Assembly (NCBI GenBank): GCA_013115125.1
Contig: JABANN010000002.1
Span: forward strand, 1-64,000
Reading direction: 5' to 3'
Origin: Perkinsus olseni
Taxonomy: Eukaryota; Perkinsozoa; Perkinsida
DNA: 64,000 bases
Part shown: positions 36,501 to 47,600 of the stretch, piece by piece
Position numbering within the stretch: the first letter of the stretch is position 1
Layout: the number at the start of each line of letters is the position of its first letter
Made by a program: the position numbers and the translations under genes
Notes under the pieces: generated by a model
Seen by the model: the letters and a program-made list of their open reading frames with translations, nothing else
Told to the model about the DNA's origin: nothing
The model's database searches: none

Positions 36501-39500
36501 GTATAGAGTACGGGGAACTGCGTGTACTTTGTGAGGGTATCCGACTTCCTCTCATTGACAGGTCTTAGCAGCAGCAGTGATGCAAGGATGCCAATCGATC
36601 GCTATGCAGATAATCACGGATGGGAAGAGGAGAGAGGAGTCCACAGGGGTTCAGTTTGATGTTATGCGGGTGAGTTTTTTCTACGGGGAAGCTGTCGCGA
36701 AGTGTTTCTGTTGTAGCTTTTCTATGGTTATGAGGCTGGCGCAATGTCCATCTTACCAGCGTTCCGGGCTGCCTTGCCGGCGGCTGAGTTAGCCGAGAGA
36801 TACGGTCATGATACCGAAGGGAGGAATCTCATTCACTTGGCAGCTGAGAGCGGTCAGGTTGAGGTGAGCTTACACGTGAACAGCAGATCGAGAATGAAAC
36901 GTGAACTCGTCAGATGCTAGAGTTTCTCATTAACACGAAACTTTTTCCAATGCCGAGGGCATTAGAAGCCTTCACCGAGCCGAATCCAGAGCCTCAAGTT
37001 GAGATGCCGATGCTGGCGGCTGGCGCCGGTCATACTCCGCTCCATCTAGCTGCAATAAGAGGGAACATCGATATCGTCACCAGCCTGGTGGACGCGGGAG
37101 TTAGTATCAACATCACCAATCGCCTGGGGCAAACGGTAGGGCGGAGCGAAGGCTACTACTAGTCGTGCGAATTTCCTTTGTGTGTGAGTTTAAAATCCAA
37201 CGCCGACAGTACGGCTTGGTTAGTCCAGCTCCGATGAATCTTTCTGTGGGCGAACGGTTGAGCCTGTTGGATAGGCCCAGTTTATCAAACCGAAGAATGT
37301 TGCTCTCACAGGGAGAAGGTCATCGACAGCTGGGGCGAATTTCGTGGTTATCCGTTGCAGATTCTGGATGTGGCGCTGAAGTATGAGCAAGAAGAAGTTA
37401 TCAACTTCATCAGAGCGTTCGATCTTTATGATGCTGCGAAGCAAGGGGATATGGGTATCTTCGAGAGTCTCGACCCGAACATGAGCGAGCACGTGGTGAG
37501 TCACTGAGGTTCAATCGTGCCGAGACCAAGAGGCGTGAATAGTCTTGACGGCTGCACTTGTATTTTACTGCCTCTCGCACATAGCAGCCGCCGAGCCCTG
37601 AGGGTCTGGCGAACTGCTGAATCACTAGTCTTTTTGAGATAGAATCGGCTCCCGCATTTTTCGCCCACAGCTGTTTGATCTTTGCGTGGCGAAATGGACA
37701 GTAGGAGAATGAATGGGAGCTCAATTTCTTTGGAAACAGTGTGCCGCAGAGCGTACGAACTCCTTGTGAACGTTACGCGGGTGCACGAGGTTGAAATATT
37801 TCTGGATTTGAGGGAACTTTGAAGTGGGGCTTCGCTGGCAACATTCAGCCTCCCATGCAAGTACGTATGCTGGGTTCATCACGAGCTCGGGTTCTCGCGA
37901 ATATTTGTGTATTTGCCGATTTATAATTGCAGAAAACTCTTTGTTTTGCTACTATTATTCTTCATAGCTGCCTGATGTTGATATCAAATTTAAGCTATAT
38001 TTTTATGTATTTTAACATAATCAACATCGAGGAAAGGCTAGGAAATCAACTCAATGTAGATATGAGCATAGAAAATTCTTTTGTGTTCCTGAAAGGGCGG
38101 AATAGGTATCCAAGGCTTCTCTCTTTATTGATCTGACACGGAGAATCGGGGTGAATTGATGTGTCGTCGATCAGAAAAGCGTCAATTCTCATCACCCCAA
38201 GACAGGCAGCACGCCGCTGTACATAGCAGCTGGGTCCGGGCATGTCGATGTTATAAAGAAGCTGATCGAGCTGAAGGCCGAAGTGGACAAGTAAGGCTAC
38301 TGAAAGTACTCGCCGGAATATCGCTTTCCTCCTCCGACAACCGCTACGATGCTTGTTTGCAGACCGATGCCCTCTACCTTCACTGCCCTGCACGGCGCCG
38401 TCTCGGCTGGTCATGCTGACGCAGTTCAAGTTCTCCTCGAGGTCGGAGGAGCTGACCCGATGCGGCGAGTCGGGTCCGCAGACGTCGACAAGGGCCAGCT
38501 CGGAATATCTCCGCTCGAGACTGCCCTGAAGAAGGGGAAAAGTGAGGTCATCGACCTGCTGTATAAGCGGGTCGGAGCCCAGGGCGTTTCCATCGACGAT
38601 TTGCGGGCGGCGGCGCAGAAAAAGAACTTTGCGTTTTTCGACCGAGTCATTGCGGATCATCCTCCGTTGCTGAATGAGGTTACAAATGCTCTTGGGGAAA
38701 AGCTGGCTCATGTAGTTGTGAAATCGCTTGACGAGAAGGGCTTGGACGAGTTGAAGAAGCGAGGGGTCGAGTTTGCGACAACGCGGACTCAAGAGGGCCA
38801 CAGCACGCTCTATTCTGCGTGTAAGGCGAATAAGGCGAATGCTGTCAAGTGGCTTCTGGGCCCCAAGAGCGGATGTAAAGGTCAGTTTCCGCCAAGCGAC
38901 TTGGCCGGTTGCCTCTCGGTGGCCTGCGGGATGGTAAAGTCGAAGAACATAGTGAGTGTACTGATGCCGTTGGTGAAGGTGCCCAGTGCGGAGGAGGGGA
39001 AATATTACGGCTCTTGCCTGCAAAGCGCGTTAGAGGTCGGCAACAGCGACGTTTGCCTCATGCTCATCGAGACATTGGTTGAGAAGATAGACTTCCAGTA
39101 CGTGGAGCCCTGGAGCTCCTTTTTGCTCTACTATGTCACCAAGATAGGTGATGTTGGTAGCTTGAAGCGAGTGCTGCTATTCCTAGTGCCCAATTTCGAC
39201 CTCCTAGGGTCAGTCGGCTGCGATGCTCGACGTGATGCAGCAGATTCGCTGATGAGCACCCTAGACCTTTCGGCATGTCAAACGGCATTGCAAGACATGA
39301 CGGATAAGGTGCAGGAGAAATTGAGGCAAACGCCCGAAGACAAGAAGTTGTTGAAGGAGGAAGCGAGATTGGAGGAGTTGACAGATGTCATTTCGGACCT
39401 CGAGACGAGGCTTGTTGACATCTCAGAGGAGCAGAAGCCCCAGATGGCTGATCGCATACTCGGTGCGGCAACTCCGAGGGCCTGGGCCTCGTCTCGCGCG

Positions 39501-39572
39501 TCGAGATCCTTTTCTGCAACGTCGAGTGGCCGAGCTCGGGGAACAACCCCTTCTTTCCGGAGTTTAATTTGA
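30534..39572 (+). CDS. Voltage-gated-type K+ channel with cNMP-binding-like fold and ankyrin tail
   Basis: Six-helix K+ channel of the EAG/CNG/plant-AKT superfamily. In-frame ATGs at 30534 and 30561 follow a TAG at 30528. Exons 30561-30665 and 30714-31850 encode a long hydrophilic N-terminus. S1 starts IWDLIISTLHMFQATTIP (about 32908), S2 VVFGINILVTCFTGFYM, S3 TWFLIDLVGAFPYAAF, and S4 is arginine-bearing (WLRLLRLLIIGRTGYLRH). After the intron 33433-33482 comes the filter TSTITTVGYGDIHA, then S6 EILAGNLFALFSGLLCS. A cNMP-binding fold spans about 34160-35110 (RYFAPGDLVFYAGD; PGDYVGEKALFTDDFEWPD); the phosphate-binding Arg expected after GEKAL is missing, so ligand binding is doubtful. Ankyrin units run from about 35200 to 38450 (TPLHLAAIRGNIDIVTSLVD; TALHGAVSAGHADAVQVLL), then a coiled coil and basic Ser/Arg tail to the TGA at 39572. 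Exons at 31960-32750 and 34000-36900 are only partly resolved. Confidence 0.85.
33433..33482 (+). repeat. 50-nt intron containing a tRNA T-arm sequence
   Basis: Proven as an intron because removal restores the K+ channel pore (GPEGWIT joined to EFGLPTDDLWQ...TVGYGD). It begins GTAGGTCC, contains GCGGGTTCGAATCCTTG (B-box-like T-arm), then an acceptor-like GGGAGGGTAC, and ends TTTTCAG. Confidence 0.85.
37181..37279 (+). repeat. Dispersed ~100-bp repeat, copy 1 (channel intron)
   Basis: Shares GTGTGAGTTTAAA.TCCAAC, CAGTACGGCTT, CCGATG, CTTTCTGTGGG and a GTTGAATAGGCCC-like end with the copies at 39732 and 51430, all on the plus strand. It lies in the channel intron between the ankyrin exon ending NITNRLGQT and the one starting VIDSWGEF. 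Confidence 0.75.
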
Positions 39573-39731
39573 CGGCTGCCGCGCCCCTCTACCAACATTG
39601 TATGCATGATTACTGCTGTTCAATAGTTGTACTGGCGATTATGAGACTGTTGTGTTTAGCAAGTTCCCCGCGTCGTGATAGGATCGAGGGTCGAGGATCT
39701 GTAGGAAGGGTGTATTGTTCGAGGTTGGCGG

Positions 39732-39836
39732 CGTGTGAGTTTAGAGTCCAACGACGACAGTACGGCTTAGTCGGACTAGCACCTCCGATGTACCTTTCTG
39801 TGGGGGGTCAGTTTACCCTGTTGAATAGGCCCTGTT
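39732..39836 (+). repeat. Dispersed ~100-bp repeat, copy 2
   Basis: Nearly the same over its length as copy 3 at 51430 (CAGTACGGCTTAGTC, GACTAGCACC, GGGGGGTCAGTTTACCCTG, TTGAATAGGCCCTGTT). It sits about 160 nt after the channel stop, possibly in its 3' UTR. Confidence 0.75.
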
Positions 39837-39952
39837 GAGGTCGGTAGTCGAGCGAGATGTTGACGAGGCTGGTACCGTCTTTAACGCCACAAGGACTATA
39901 AGAGGAGAATACAGTATTCTCCGATGATGTGAGTAGTGATTTTTTACATACG

Positions 39953-40026
39953 TGTTTCCGCTTAGGATCGAACTGACAACCTTTGACGTGGAAACTCAAC
40001 GTTTTAACCTGTTCGACTAATAACGC
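39953..40026 (-). repeat. tRNA-like sequence (SINE or tRNA pseudogene)
   Basis: On the minus strand TTAGTCGAACAGG resembles a pol III A box and AGTTCGATCCT a B box, spaced as in a tRNA, with a possible anticodon loop TTTCCAC. The acceptor and T stems are mismatched, so it is not a functional tRNA by eye. It lies about 115 nt upstream of the NAC-alpha start. Confidence 0.4.
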
Positions 40027-40141
40027 TTGAGAACTGTCGCCGTGCGCGGACTTGGCGTATCGGCGTCGCGCATATCTTGCATTCTTGCAGTCACTTTTCA
40101 TCATTTTGAGTTCAGTTGTCATTACTTTCCCGGGATAACCA

Positions 40142-40820
40142 ATGCCGATCATCGAAGAAGTCGACGGACGTGTCCATTCGGAAGATTCCGATGACACTGA
40201 CGATGAGATGCCGACCCTTGAAACCACTGGGGATGACCCAACCCAGCGAGAACAGCATGCTGCTCGCGGGAAGCTGAACAGGGCCGAGAAGAAGGCCAGA
40301 CGAGCCATACAGAAGCTAGGCTTGAAGCCCGTCCCTGGCATCGTCAGAGTGACCGTCCGCAAGGGCAAGGAGGTGTCGAGTCCCTATCATCATGTTGGGA
40401 GCCTCAGTATGTCTTTTCAGATGCTTTTTGTCATTTCCCAGCCGGACGTGTTGAAGGCCGCCGGCAGCGACACCTACGTTGTTTTCGGCGAGGCGAGGAT
40501 CGAAGATATGTCGGCTATGTCTCAGGTAAGGATACGTATGAGGTCAACCTCCTGCACATCTTGCCTTTCAGGCTGCGGCCGCTTCCCAGTTCACTGGCAT
40601 GCCTGAAGTATCCAAGGTCGACGCTAGTCCTCCACAGATGGCTCCTGAGCCTGCCGAAGAAGAACAAGACGATGATGGTGATGTTGATGACAGCGGTGTT
40701 GAAGCCAAAGACATCGAGTTGGTGATGAGCCAAGTTAACTGCTCGAGGTCGAAGGCCGTGAAAGCTCTGCAGGCTGCCAATAACGATATTGTCGAAGCTA
40801 TCATGCAACTCTCACCGTGA
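40142..40820 (+). CDS. NACA: Nascent polypeptide-associated complex subunit alpha
   Basis: Ribosome-associated chaperone subunit that pairs with NAC-beta at the tunnel exit. Three exons, 40142-40372, 40421-40525 and 40572-40820, give 194 residues, normal for the family. An acidic N-terminus is followed by the basic ribosome-contact helix ([19 protein letters not shown]), the NAC barrel ([18 protein letters not shown], then [20 protein letters not shown]), an acidic linker and a C-terminal UBA domain ([20 protein letters not shown]). Both introns (48 and 46 nt) are GT-AG and phase 0; the joins KE-MLF and SQ-AAAA match the family. The single start ATG fits the conserved N-terminal length. Constitutive expression is expected. 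Confidence 0.95.
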
Positions 40821-41655
40821 GAGTGCGGGCCATGCGTGAGGGCGAGGAGTTTCTATTTTTCTTCAACTTGTTGTTGCGTGAAGTGGCCTGGGATAGTAGC
40901 TGATTCTGAGTGCGAATCGAAGCAGAGAGTCGAGTAAAAGTCTCGGCCCAGGGACTCCGAAGATGGTAGGGCCGCCACCGGATGGCTTTGCGATCACTCA
41001 AGACTACTAGTACCCTATAGTCCCTGAAAAAGGTTTCCTGGGAACTTTGGAGATTTTCGATGATAATTCTTACCTAATTTTACTTTCGTTATTGACGACT
41101 CACCTCCCGCTACACGAACTAGTTCTAAAATTCCGAGCCTCCGCTGGAATTTATCCTTACACGAAGAGATGCGGAGGTACAATCGACGAATGCATGCTTC
41201 AGAATGGCCTCTTGAGTACCCCCTTAGTGGATCGAAACAACTGTGAGGTCGAGCAGCTTTGGTCTGTGTTGCACTCAGCATGGCGGACGAGGCGAGAGAA
41301 CGATGGTACGAATGTGTCAGCACAACTTTGTTATCCGGAACCAAGAGCCAGCATCTCGTGGTCGTTAGTGTTATCCTTGGGGTTGAGTCTGGAGCGGTCG
41401 TAGGATTGCTAATGATAGGCCACTGAGAAAACAAGGCAATTAATAGAGTTTATCGCTGTATAAAAATTACATTTTATATGTCGATTCACGCTGGACTGCC
41501 AGTCTGTTGGTTAGGACAGTTTTTAGTTGATAAAATAGTTATATCTGTTAGGAACAGATAATTAGGTAATATTACTGTTTTGCTCCTGGAGACCTGTTGA
41601 TATCGAAATGGCTTTGTAAACGATCACTCGAGTAGTTCGGGTTCTTTCCCCTCTC
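40821..41655. other. Intergenic region NAC-alpha to VPS53
   Basis: No recognisable gene. Short frames on both strands (41015-41434 minus, 41047-41403 plus) show no domain. It becomes AT-rich towards the VPS53 start. Confidence 0.5.
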
Positions 41656-44600
41656 ATGTATTCTCATGATTCCGAGGAAGACTATGGCGACGTTGATTTG
41701 CCATCGGAGCTGCTAGCGGCATTGGCCCAGTCGCAGGAGGCCGACTCGGACCCTTTGGAACAGCCTGAGTTTGATGTGGTGGAATATGTTAATGATATGT
41801 TCCCGGATGAAGGCAGCCTGAAGGAGGTTGATGCGAAGTAGTATCTTGGGTTGGACCTTGCTCGCGGTGTGAAAAAAGATACGCTTGTGGTAGGGGAATC
41901 CCGGTCATGAGAAAGGATAAGACGATGAAAATTCGTGCGCGGAATCTCAATCAAGATGAGTGATCGGAGTGAATTTTGTAATTACCTCGGATCAACCTAA
42001 GATGCGGTAGGCGAGCGCCGCTCGTAAGGATCAGTGATATTGAAAAAATCGGTGGTGATGAGAGAGACGAGTTGAAGAATCTTTTGAAATATTCAATAAA
42101 CTTCGTTATGGCGCGCTGTGGTAGTGAACGGCCTGGGAAATTCGTTTTCACCTCGGATCAACCTAAGATGCGTTCGAGCTCAGCACAGCGAGGCCCATAG
42201 GTGCGAGTCCTAAGCAGGATACTTATTTTCGAGGATTGAACACCCCAGTGAGATTACCGAAAGTCGCTCCGGTAGGAGAACTTCCAATCAGGGAGTCCAG
42301 TGATAGTCTTCGTGAAAGCGGACAAAACGAACGTGACAAAAATAACAAGCTCCAGAGGCAGACTTTCGTCCAGAACTGTTTTGGGAGTTGCTACGCTTCG
42401 AAGTTGGTGGTACGTGAAGCATCTTTTCTTTCCGTAACACTCGAGAGTGCAGCATGTAGAAAGGTACGAAGTGATCTACACGTCGACCCGAAGCACATCG
42501 CATAGCTAACGAAAAATGTGGTAGGGGAATTTAAATTGGGGCCTCGGCAATGACACGAGCATGGCAAGAGCATCTCCTCGATCGCGCGCCATTTCGGAAT
42601 CTTTCCGCTCTGTTTGGAGTCGTGGTTACCTAGGTTAGCAAGCATCGAGTCGGAGATATCTGAACTGGATAAGGAGATAGATCGTGGAGTGCGAGACTAC
42701 GCCCAGCGGGCTGTCGATGGCGATGCTGAGAAGGCGTTGAAGGCCGCCACAGCCGGGGTTGAAGAGCTTGACAGTAGTACAGGGTGGTCACGGGAAAAGA
42801 GAAAAATCGGAAAAATGAGGTAGTGTTTTTAATGGTTGGAATTTTCAACTTGGAAATAGTAAAACGAGGAAAACTGACATTTATTCCGTGATTGTTGGTA
42901 AAAATGAAAAATGAGTTTTTTCGTATGGTCGGAAATTTTCCGACGGAAAAAAGAAAAATTGGGTTTTTTGGTGGTTTGAAAAATTACGAATTCGTTATCA
43001 GAAAGTTGAGATTGTTTTCCGATGGTTGGGGAAATTCAAGCCGGCCTGGTGTTGTGTCTAGGGTATGATCCCGTTACTAGTTATGGACCGGGGATCGTGC
43101 GCAGAAGCAAATTCAGGAAAATCGGGAAAACTTAATTTTATGAGTAATTCTGAGTTCTCCATCTTGGAATTTCTGATCATTAGTAGTGTTCATGCGACGG
43201 TCCCGTGTGGGCGTGAACAGCATGGCTGGTCTTTTCCTTGGCCTCGAGTTTACCAGTCCTGATTCCCGCATGGAGCTTCAGTAAACGCTCCAATGACGCA
43301 TAGCTGTCTGGGTGCGATCGAAGAGAGTCTTACAAGTTCTCGATGTCTTCTTTAGTGACCACTTTGGTGGAGTGGGCGGACGGGATTTTGAAAAAAAGAA
43401 TTTCTGATGAATTTTTTGATAAATTTGGGTTGTTCGCCTAGCCTGTGCTCAGGAGGAGTCCGTGAGTGATTGTTGTGAATACTTCGAGCGTCGAGATACT
43501 ATTGACCGCAGGGAAAGGTGCTTTACAAATCGTCAATTTGAAGCGAAACACTTTCAGGTTCGGACGCGGGTTTGCCTTTTTAACTTGTTATAAATAGTTA
43601 TTGGCCCCCCGCTTCGATGAGTCTTTTATCTTTTGTAGTTGATTAAGAATTGCCAACTGCGTTAGTTCGGCTGTTCAACGGCTATCTTCTGAGATTCATC
43701 AGGAGTGCTTTCAGGATGGTCTCTTGCACGTGGAGTTCAATCGTGAGAAGAAGCAACAACATTTCCTCTCCCCGCTGAAATCGAGGAGAGGAAATGTTGT
43801 TGATTAGCTTCCGACTACCCCGGGTGATCAACGATTGGCCCTCTCCTGAGTTCCAAGAGATCCTATTTTAAACGTTAAACTCAATCCTCGGAGTGCGTTT
43901 GCAAACATCCCCCGGTGATGAGTAATTCTCTCATTTTCTCTTGAATAATTCAGATAAAATTAAATCTATCCATTCCCGCGCCCGGGAGTCCGAGGAGCTG
44001 GTCCAATCCGTGTCGGGCGACGTAGCCGCACTTGACGTTGCGAAGAAGCATATCACGGCAACGGTGACGGCTTTGAAGCGGCTGGTGATGTTGGTTAGCG
44101 CAACAGAGCAACTTACTGCATTCGCGGCGGAGAAGCGCTTTGAGCAGGTAATCGAAAGGTCGTGGGTTCGAATCCTGGGAGGGGCAGTTTTTTTTTCAGT
44201 GTACTCCGCTCGTCCTTGCTATTGTTGAACTGTCGGAGATGTTCGAGCCGTTGCGGCCGCGACTACCACAGGTATCTTTCATTCTGAATCGTGCAAGCTT
44301 CAACCTTCTACTTTGCATCTTAGGTTGAGGAGCTGCTGAATCACAAAGATCGTCTGTTGGAAGATCTCAAGGCCGAGTGCCTGGAAGACATTGAGGTGAG
44401 TGTTGTTATTGGGAGATTTCGTCCCGTTTTCGGAATTTTTCTCCCACTTGATCAGGGTAAACTTTTCACGCCTGGATACGACCCTGAGAACAAGGTTGAC
44501 GTTAAGGCCGCTTGTGAAACGGCTGCGGCGATTGGGAAGGAGGTAAAGGATGATGTTATCAGCATGTAAGAAAAATACTCGGTCATGTGAAACTGAGGTA

Positions 44601-47600
44601 TAGCGGAATGTATGCCACCACGGGGCTGAGTCAACAACTCTCCTCTAGGGACACTATCAGTTTTGGTGGCACGCACGCGCATACCACATTTCTCGCATAT
44701 CCAAAGCAAGACTGGGCTGTCGGGGATGTGGAAATTTCGATCGGGACTCTGGCTTCAGCAAGATGGTTCCCATTGCCGCATTGACAGTTTTGGTTGTGTT
44801 TCTTGCGTGGATATCCTTATGTATTAGGTCGATTATGGTTCATCACGAATGAAAAGATATCATCTGACTCATTAGCTCTCTTTTCAGTCTTTCGAATCGT
44901 TGTATCACCAGGCAATCTTCGGGCACATAATTCTGGCTGAGGATTTTTACAGGTACTGTATGAGGCTGCTGAAGGAATATCAAAAACTATTTTCTTTTCC
45001 GGACGGTCAATACTCGACTCTTGAGGACTGCGATAGGAGATTTGCCTGGTTGAGCCGAACTCTTCGACGGTGAGCTGTGCGGGCCGAGCTTCGACCTTGG
45101 ATACCTTCGTCAATAGTGCGCGCTTAGAGCTATAATGCCGCTTGGATCCCGAGTAAACTTAGTTCAAATCGATCAACCGTTTCATGGAGAATATTGTTTA
45201 CTCTCGCTGTGAGCTTTGGCCTAGAGCTTCTTTCTTTAGCACAGTCTGTTTGACGGGTGAAACGCAGTGACGTGAGGATAGCAGGTACAACGCGGAGCAT
45301 CGAGAGTACTTCCCTTCGAAGTGGCGGGTTGATAAGCAACTGTGTTTGCACTATTGTCATCTTACACGACAGCATCTGGTCGATCTTTTGGCGGCTACGG
45401 CAGCGCCGGGGAAGGTGGGTAGGGTTCCTTCGAGGTTATTCATGATTGATGCGAGCGGATGGATACGCTTAAGCGACAATAAACAGGAGTGAACTTCTAG
45501 GAGAAAGCTTTTCTGCTGGTTCTATTATTTAACTAGCAGAACAACATGAAACCAATTTCAAACTTTTTGATGTTTAATATTCGTCAATTGTCGATACGCT
45601 AGTGGCAGCGGTGTGTCCGATAAGATTGGAAATGCTTCGTTCGTCTCGGGCCAGCGAAAAGCAAAAAGTTATTTTGCGTTCGTGCTTTTTGGGTGCGCGC
45701 AGAAGGAACTTCACAGTGGTCGCGCGTGGGGTTTCGTGACGCGTCGCGGCTGCGTGTTGGGAAATTTTCGTGACGAGCGTAATTGATGGTAAGTTTCGGT
45801 GGTGGTTGACGAGTTGGCGGTTTCAGCGGAATCTTGGTTTGTAAATTTACGAAACTTTTTTTCAGACGGAGGATGCTGGCTTACTTTTTCAACTAGCGGT
45901 CAAGAATATTGAGATGGAGAATGATCTAGACAAGCGATATAGCAGAGGAGACGGCGACATGTCCTTCAAAGGCATTGTGTCCAATTGTTTTGAGCCGTAG
46001 GCCGCGGGTTCGATCCCGGGGAGGTGCAACTCGATCAATGCATTCTTTAGCTCCGATTGAGGACATAGACTCTCAGCACTTAATTTGCACGCGAGAACCC
46101 GTGACGGAAATGTTTCTAACTGTGCGCATCTTGATACTCTCCCTCTATGGGACCTAGGTATTGTCAGCCTCGGTAGCTCAGTCGGTAGAGCGCGTGCCTT
46201 TTAAGCCCGTGGTCGTGGGTTCGAGCCCCGCCCGAGGTGTTTCACTTAATTCGCTGGGTATCAACCAGGTACTTGAGTGTTTGGGTGGACCATGAAGAAT
46301 CTTTGCTGTGCACTAGGGTTGACGAAGCTGCTGCGAAGGAGAACCCGGAGATCATGGGGTCCAAGAGAGGTAGGAAAACTCCACTCAAATGCATAGGCCC
46401 ATGTGTATGTGCATGGCCCTCTTGTCTGGCCACACACCGATACACCGCAATAAAAAATCCTTCTCACCAACTCGGGTATAGCCTTCCTGTAACTTACATG
46501 CAGGTGTGTTTTTCCACGCGGACCTCCCTCAGCTTTTTTCACGTTGCAATTCCCTCCTCCCTGTTCGCTCCATACCTGACTTTGTCTCCGAATAGTAAGT
46601 CTAGTTCACCGCTGGTTCTCCTTGTGAGCATAAGTATTGCTTTAGCCGCAGGTCTCTACTTTGGTCTTGAATCTCCCGTGTGCGCATCGCGATCCGTTCA
46701 GGCTCGGTTCCGTCATCAGCGGCCGTCTCGGATGGCGCACAAACTGAGCCGGTCTTTGTTTACACATCAGTGGTCGAACTCTTCACGAAGATGAAAAAAC
46801 TGTTCAAAAACTGCAAGAGCGTGTCTACCAGCAACACGATGTTTTTGCTCTGCGTCAAGAGCTTCCGAGTGGCCCTCGATCGCTACACGGACAAGGTGAG
46901 ACATTGGTCTTTCTCTGACCAGTAGTGATTGAGCCATTTGGATTGCTCCCTCAGTACGGGGCGGCCCAACTGGATGGGAAGAAGATCTTTCTCTGATTTC
47001 TACGAAGCGGTCCAGATGGTTCCGATGATTCTCAGGTTTTATCGTCGAGAGTAAGATCGTCGTCGAGTGATGAACAGATCTACGCGGTTGCTGGCTCTTG
47101 TGTGTGAGTGGCTGGGGTGCTTTCTTTGTACGGGGTTTTCTCATCGAGTTACTTGTATCAACGACAAGAAAAAATGTTTCCATACCAACTTTTCCCCAAC
47201 TTCTCTGCGCAGTTGAGAGTTCCTTGAGCGAAATCCAGGTATATTTTTCCGCTGTTTTCCTTACTCTCCTACGTAGTGGACTGCTTCGGAGCGAATTATG
47301 GACAGGGTGGGGTTACCCGGATAGTTATTCTGTTGTTGTGGTCCTCAGTTACATCACTCAAACCCTCCCTCTCCTGGCAGGCAGCATCAGCGAGACGATT
47401 GATGAGCCCTTGAACTCTCAGATTAACTTTGCCAAGCAGATGGAGGAAGCGGCTGACGTCGAGACTCAAGCGATCGAGTAACCGAAAGCTTCGCTCCGGG
47501 TTTCCTGAGCACTATCCCGTCTGTAAAACTCCTTGTCCTTCTCCTGCTTTCATGTTTGGCCCATGTTACAGCTTCGCTCCACCTTTTTCTTGTACCGTTA

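Larger units (their letters stand above)
39573..40141. other. Intergenic region between channel and NAC-alpha
   Basis: Contains dispersed-repeat copy 2 (39732-39836) and a tRNA-like sequence on the minus strand (39953-40026). Nothing else is recognisable. Confidence 0.5.

Noticed and set aside
37327-37345. GCGAATTTCGTGG in an ankyrin exon as a further introner-motif copy
   Set aside because: Only about ten bases match, it is in conserved coding sequence, and the GCGCGCGA part is absent.
38046-39023. 325-codon minus-strand frame opposite the ankyrin tail
   Set aside because: A shadow of the plus-strand ankyrin exon, which carries recognisable ankyrin repeats.
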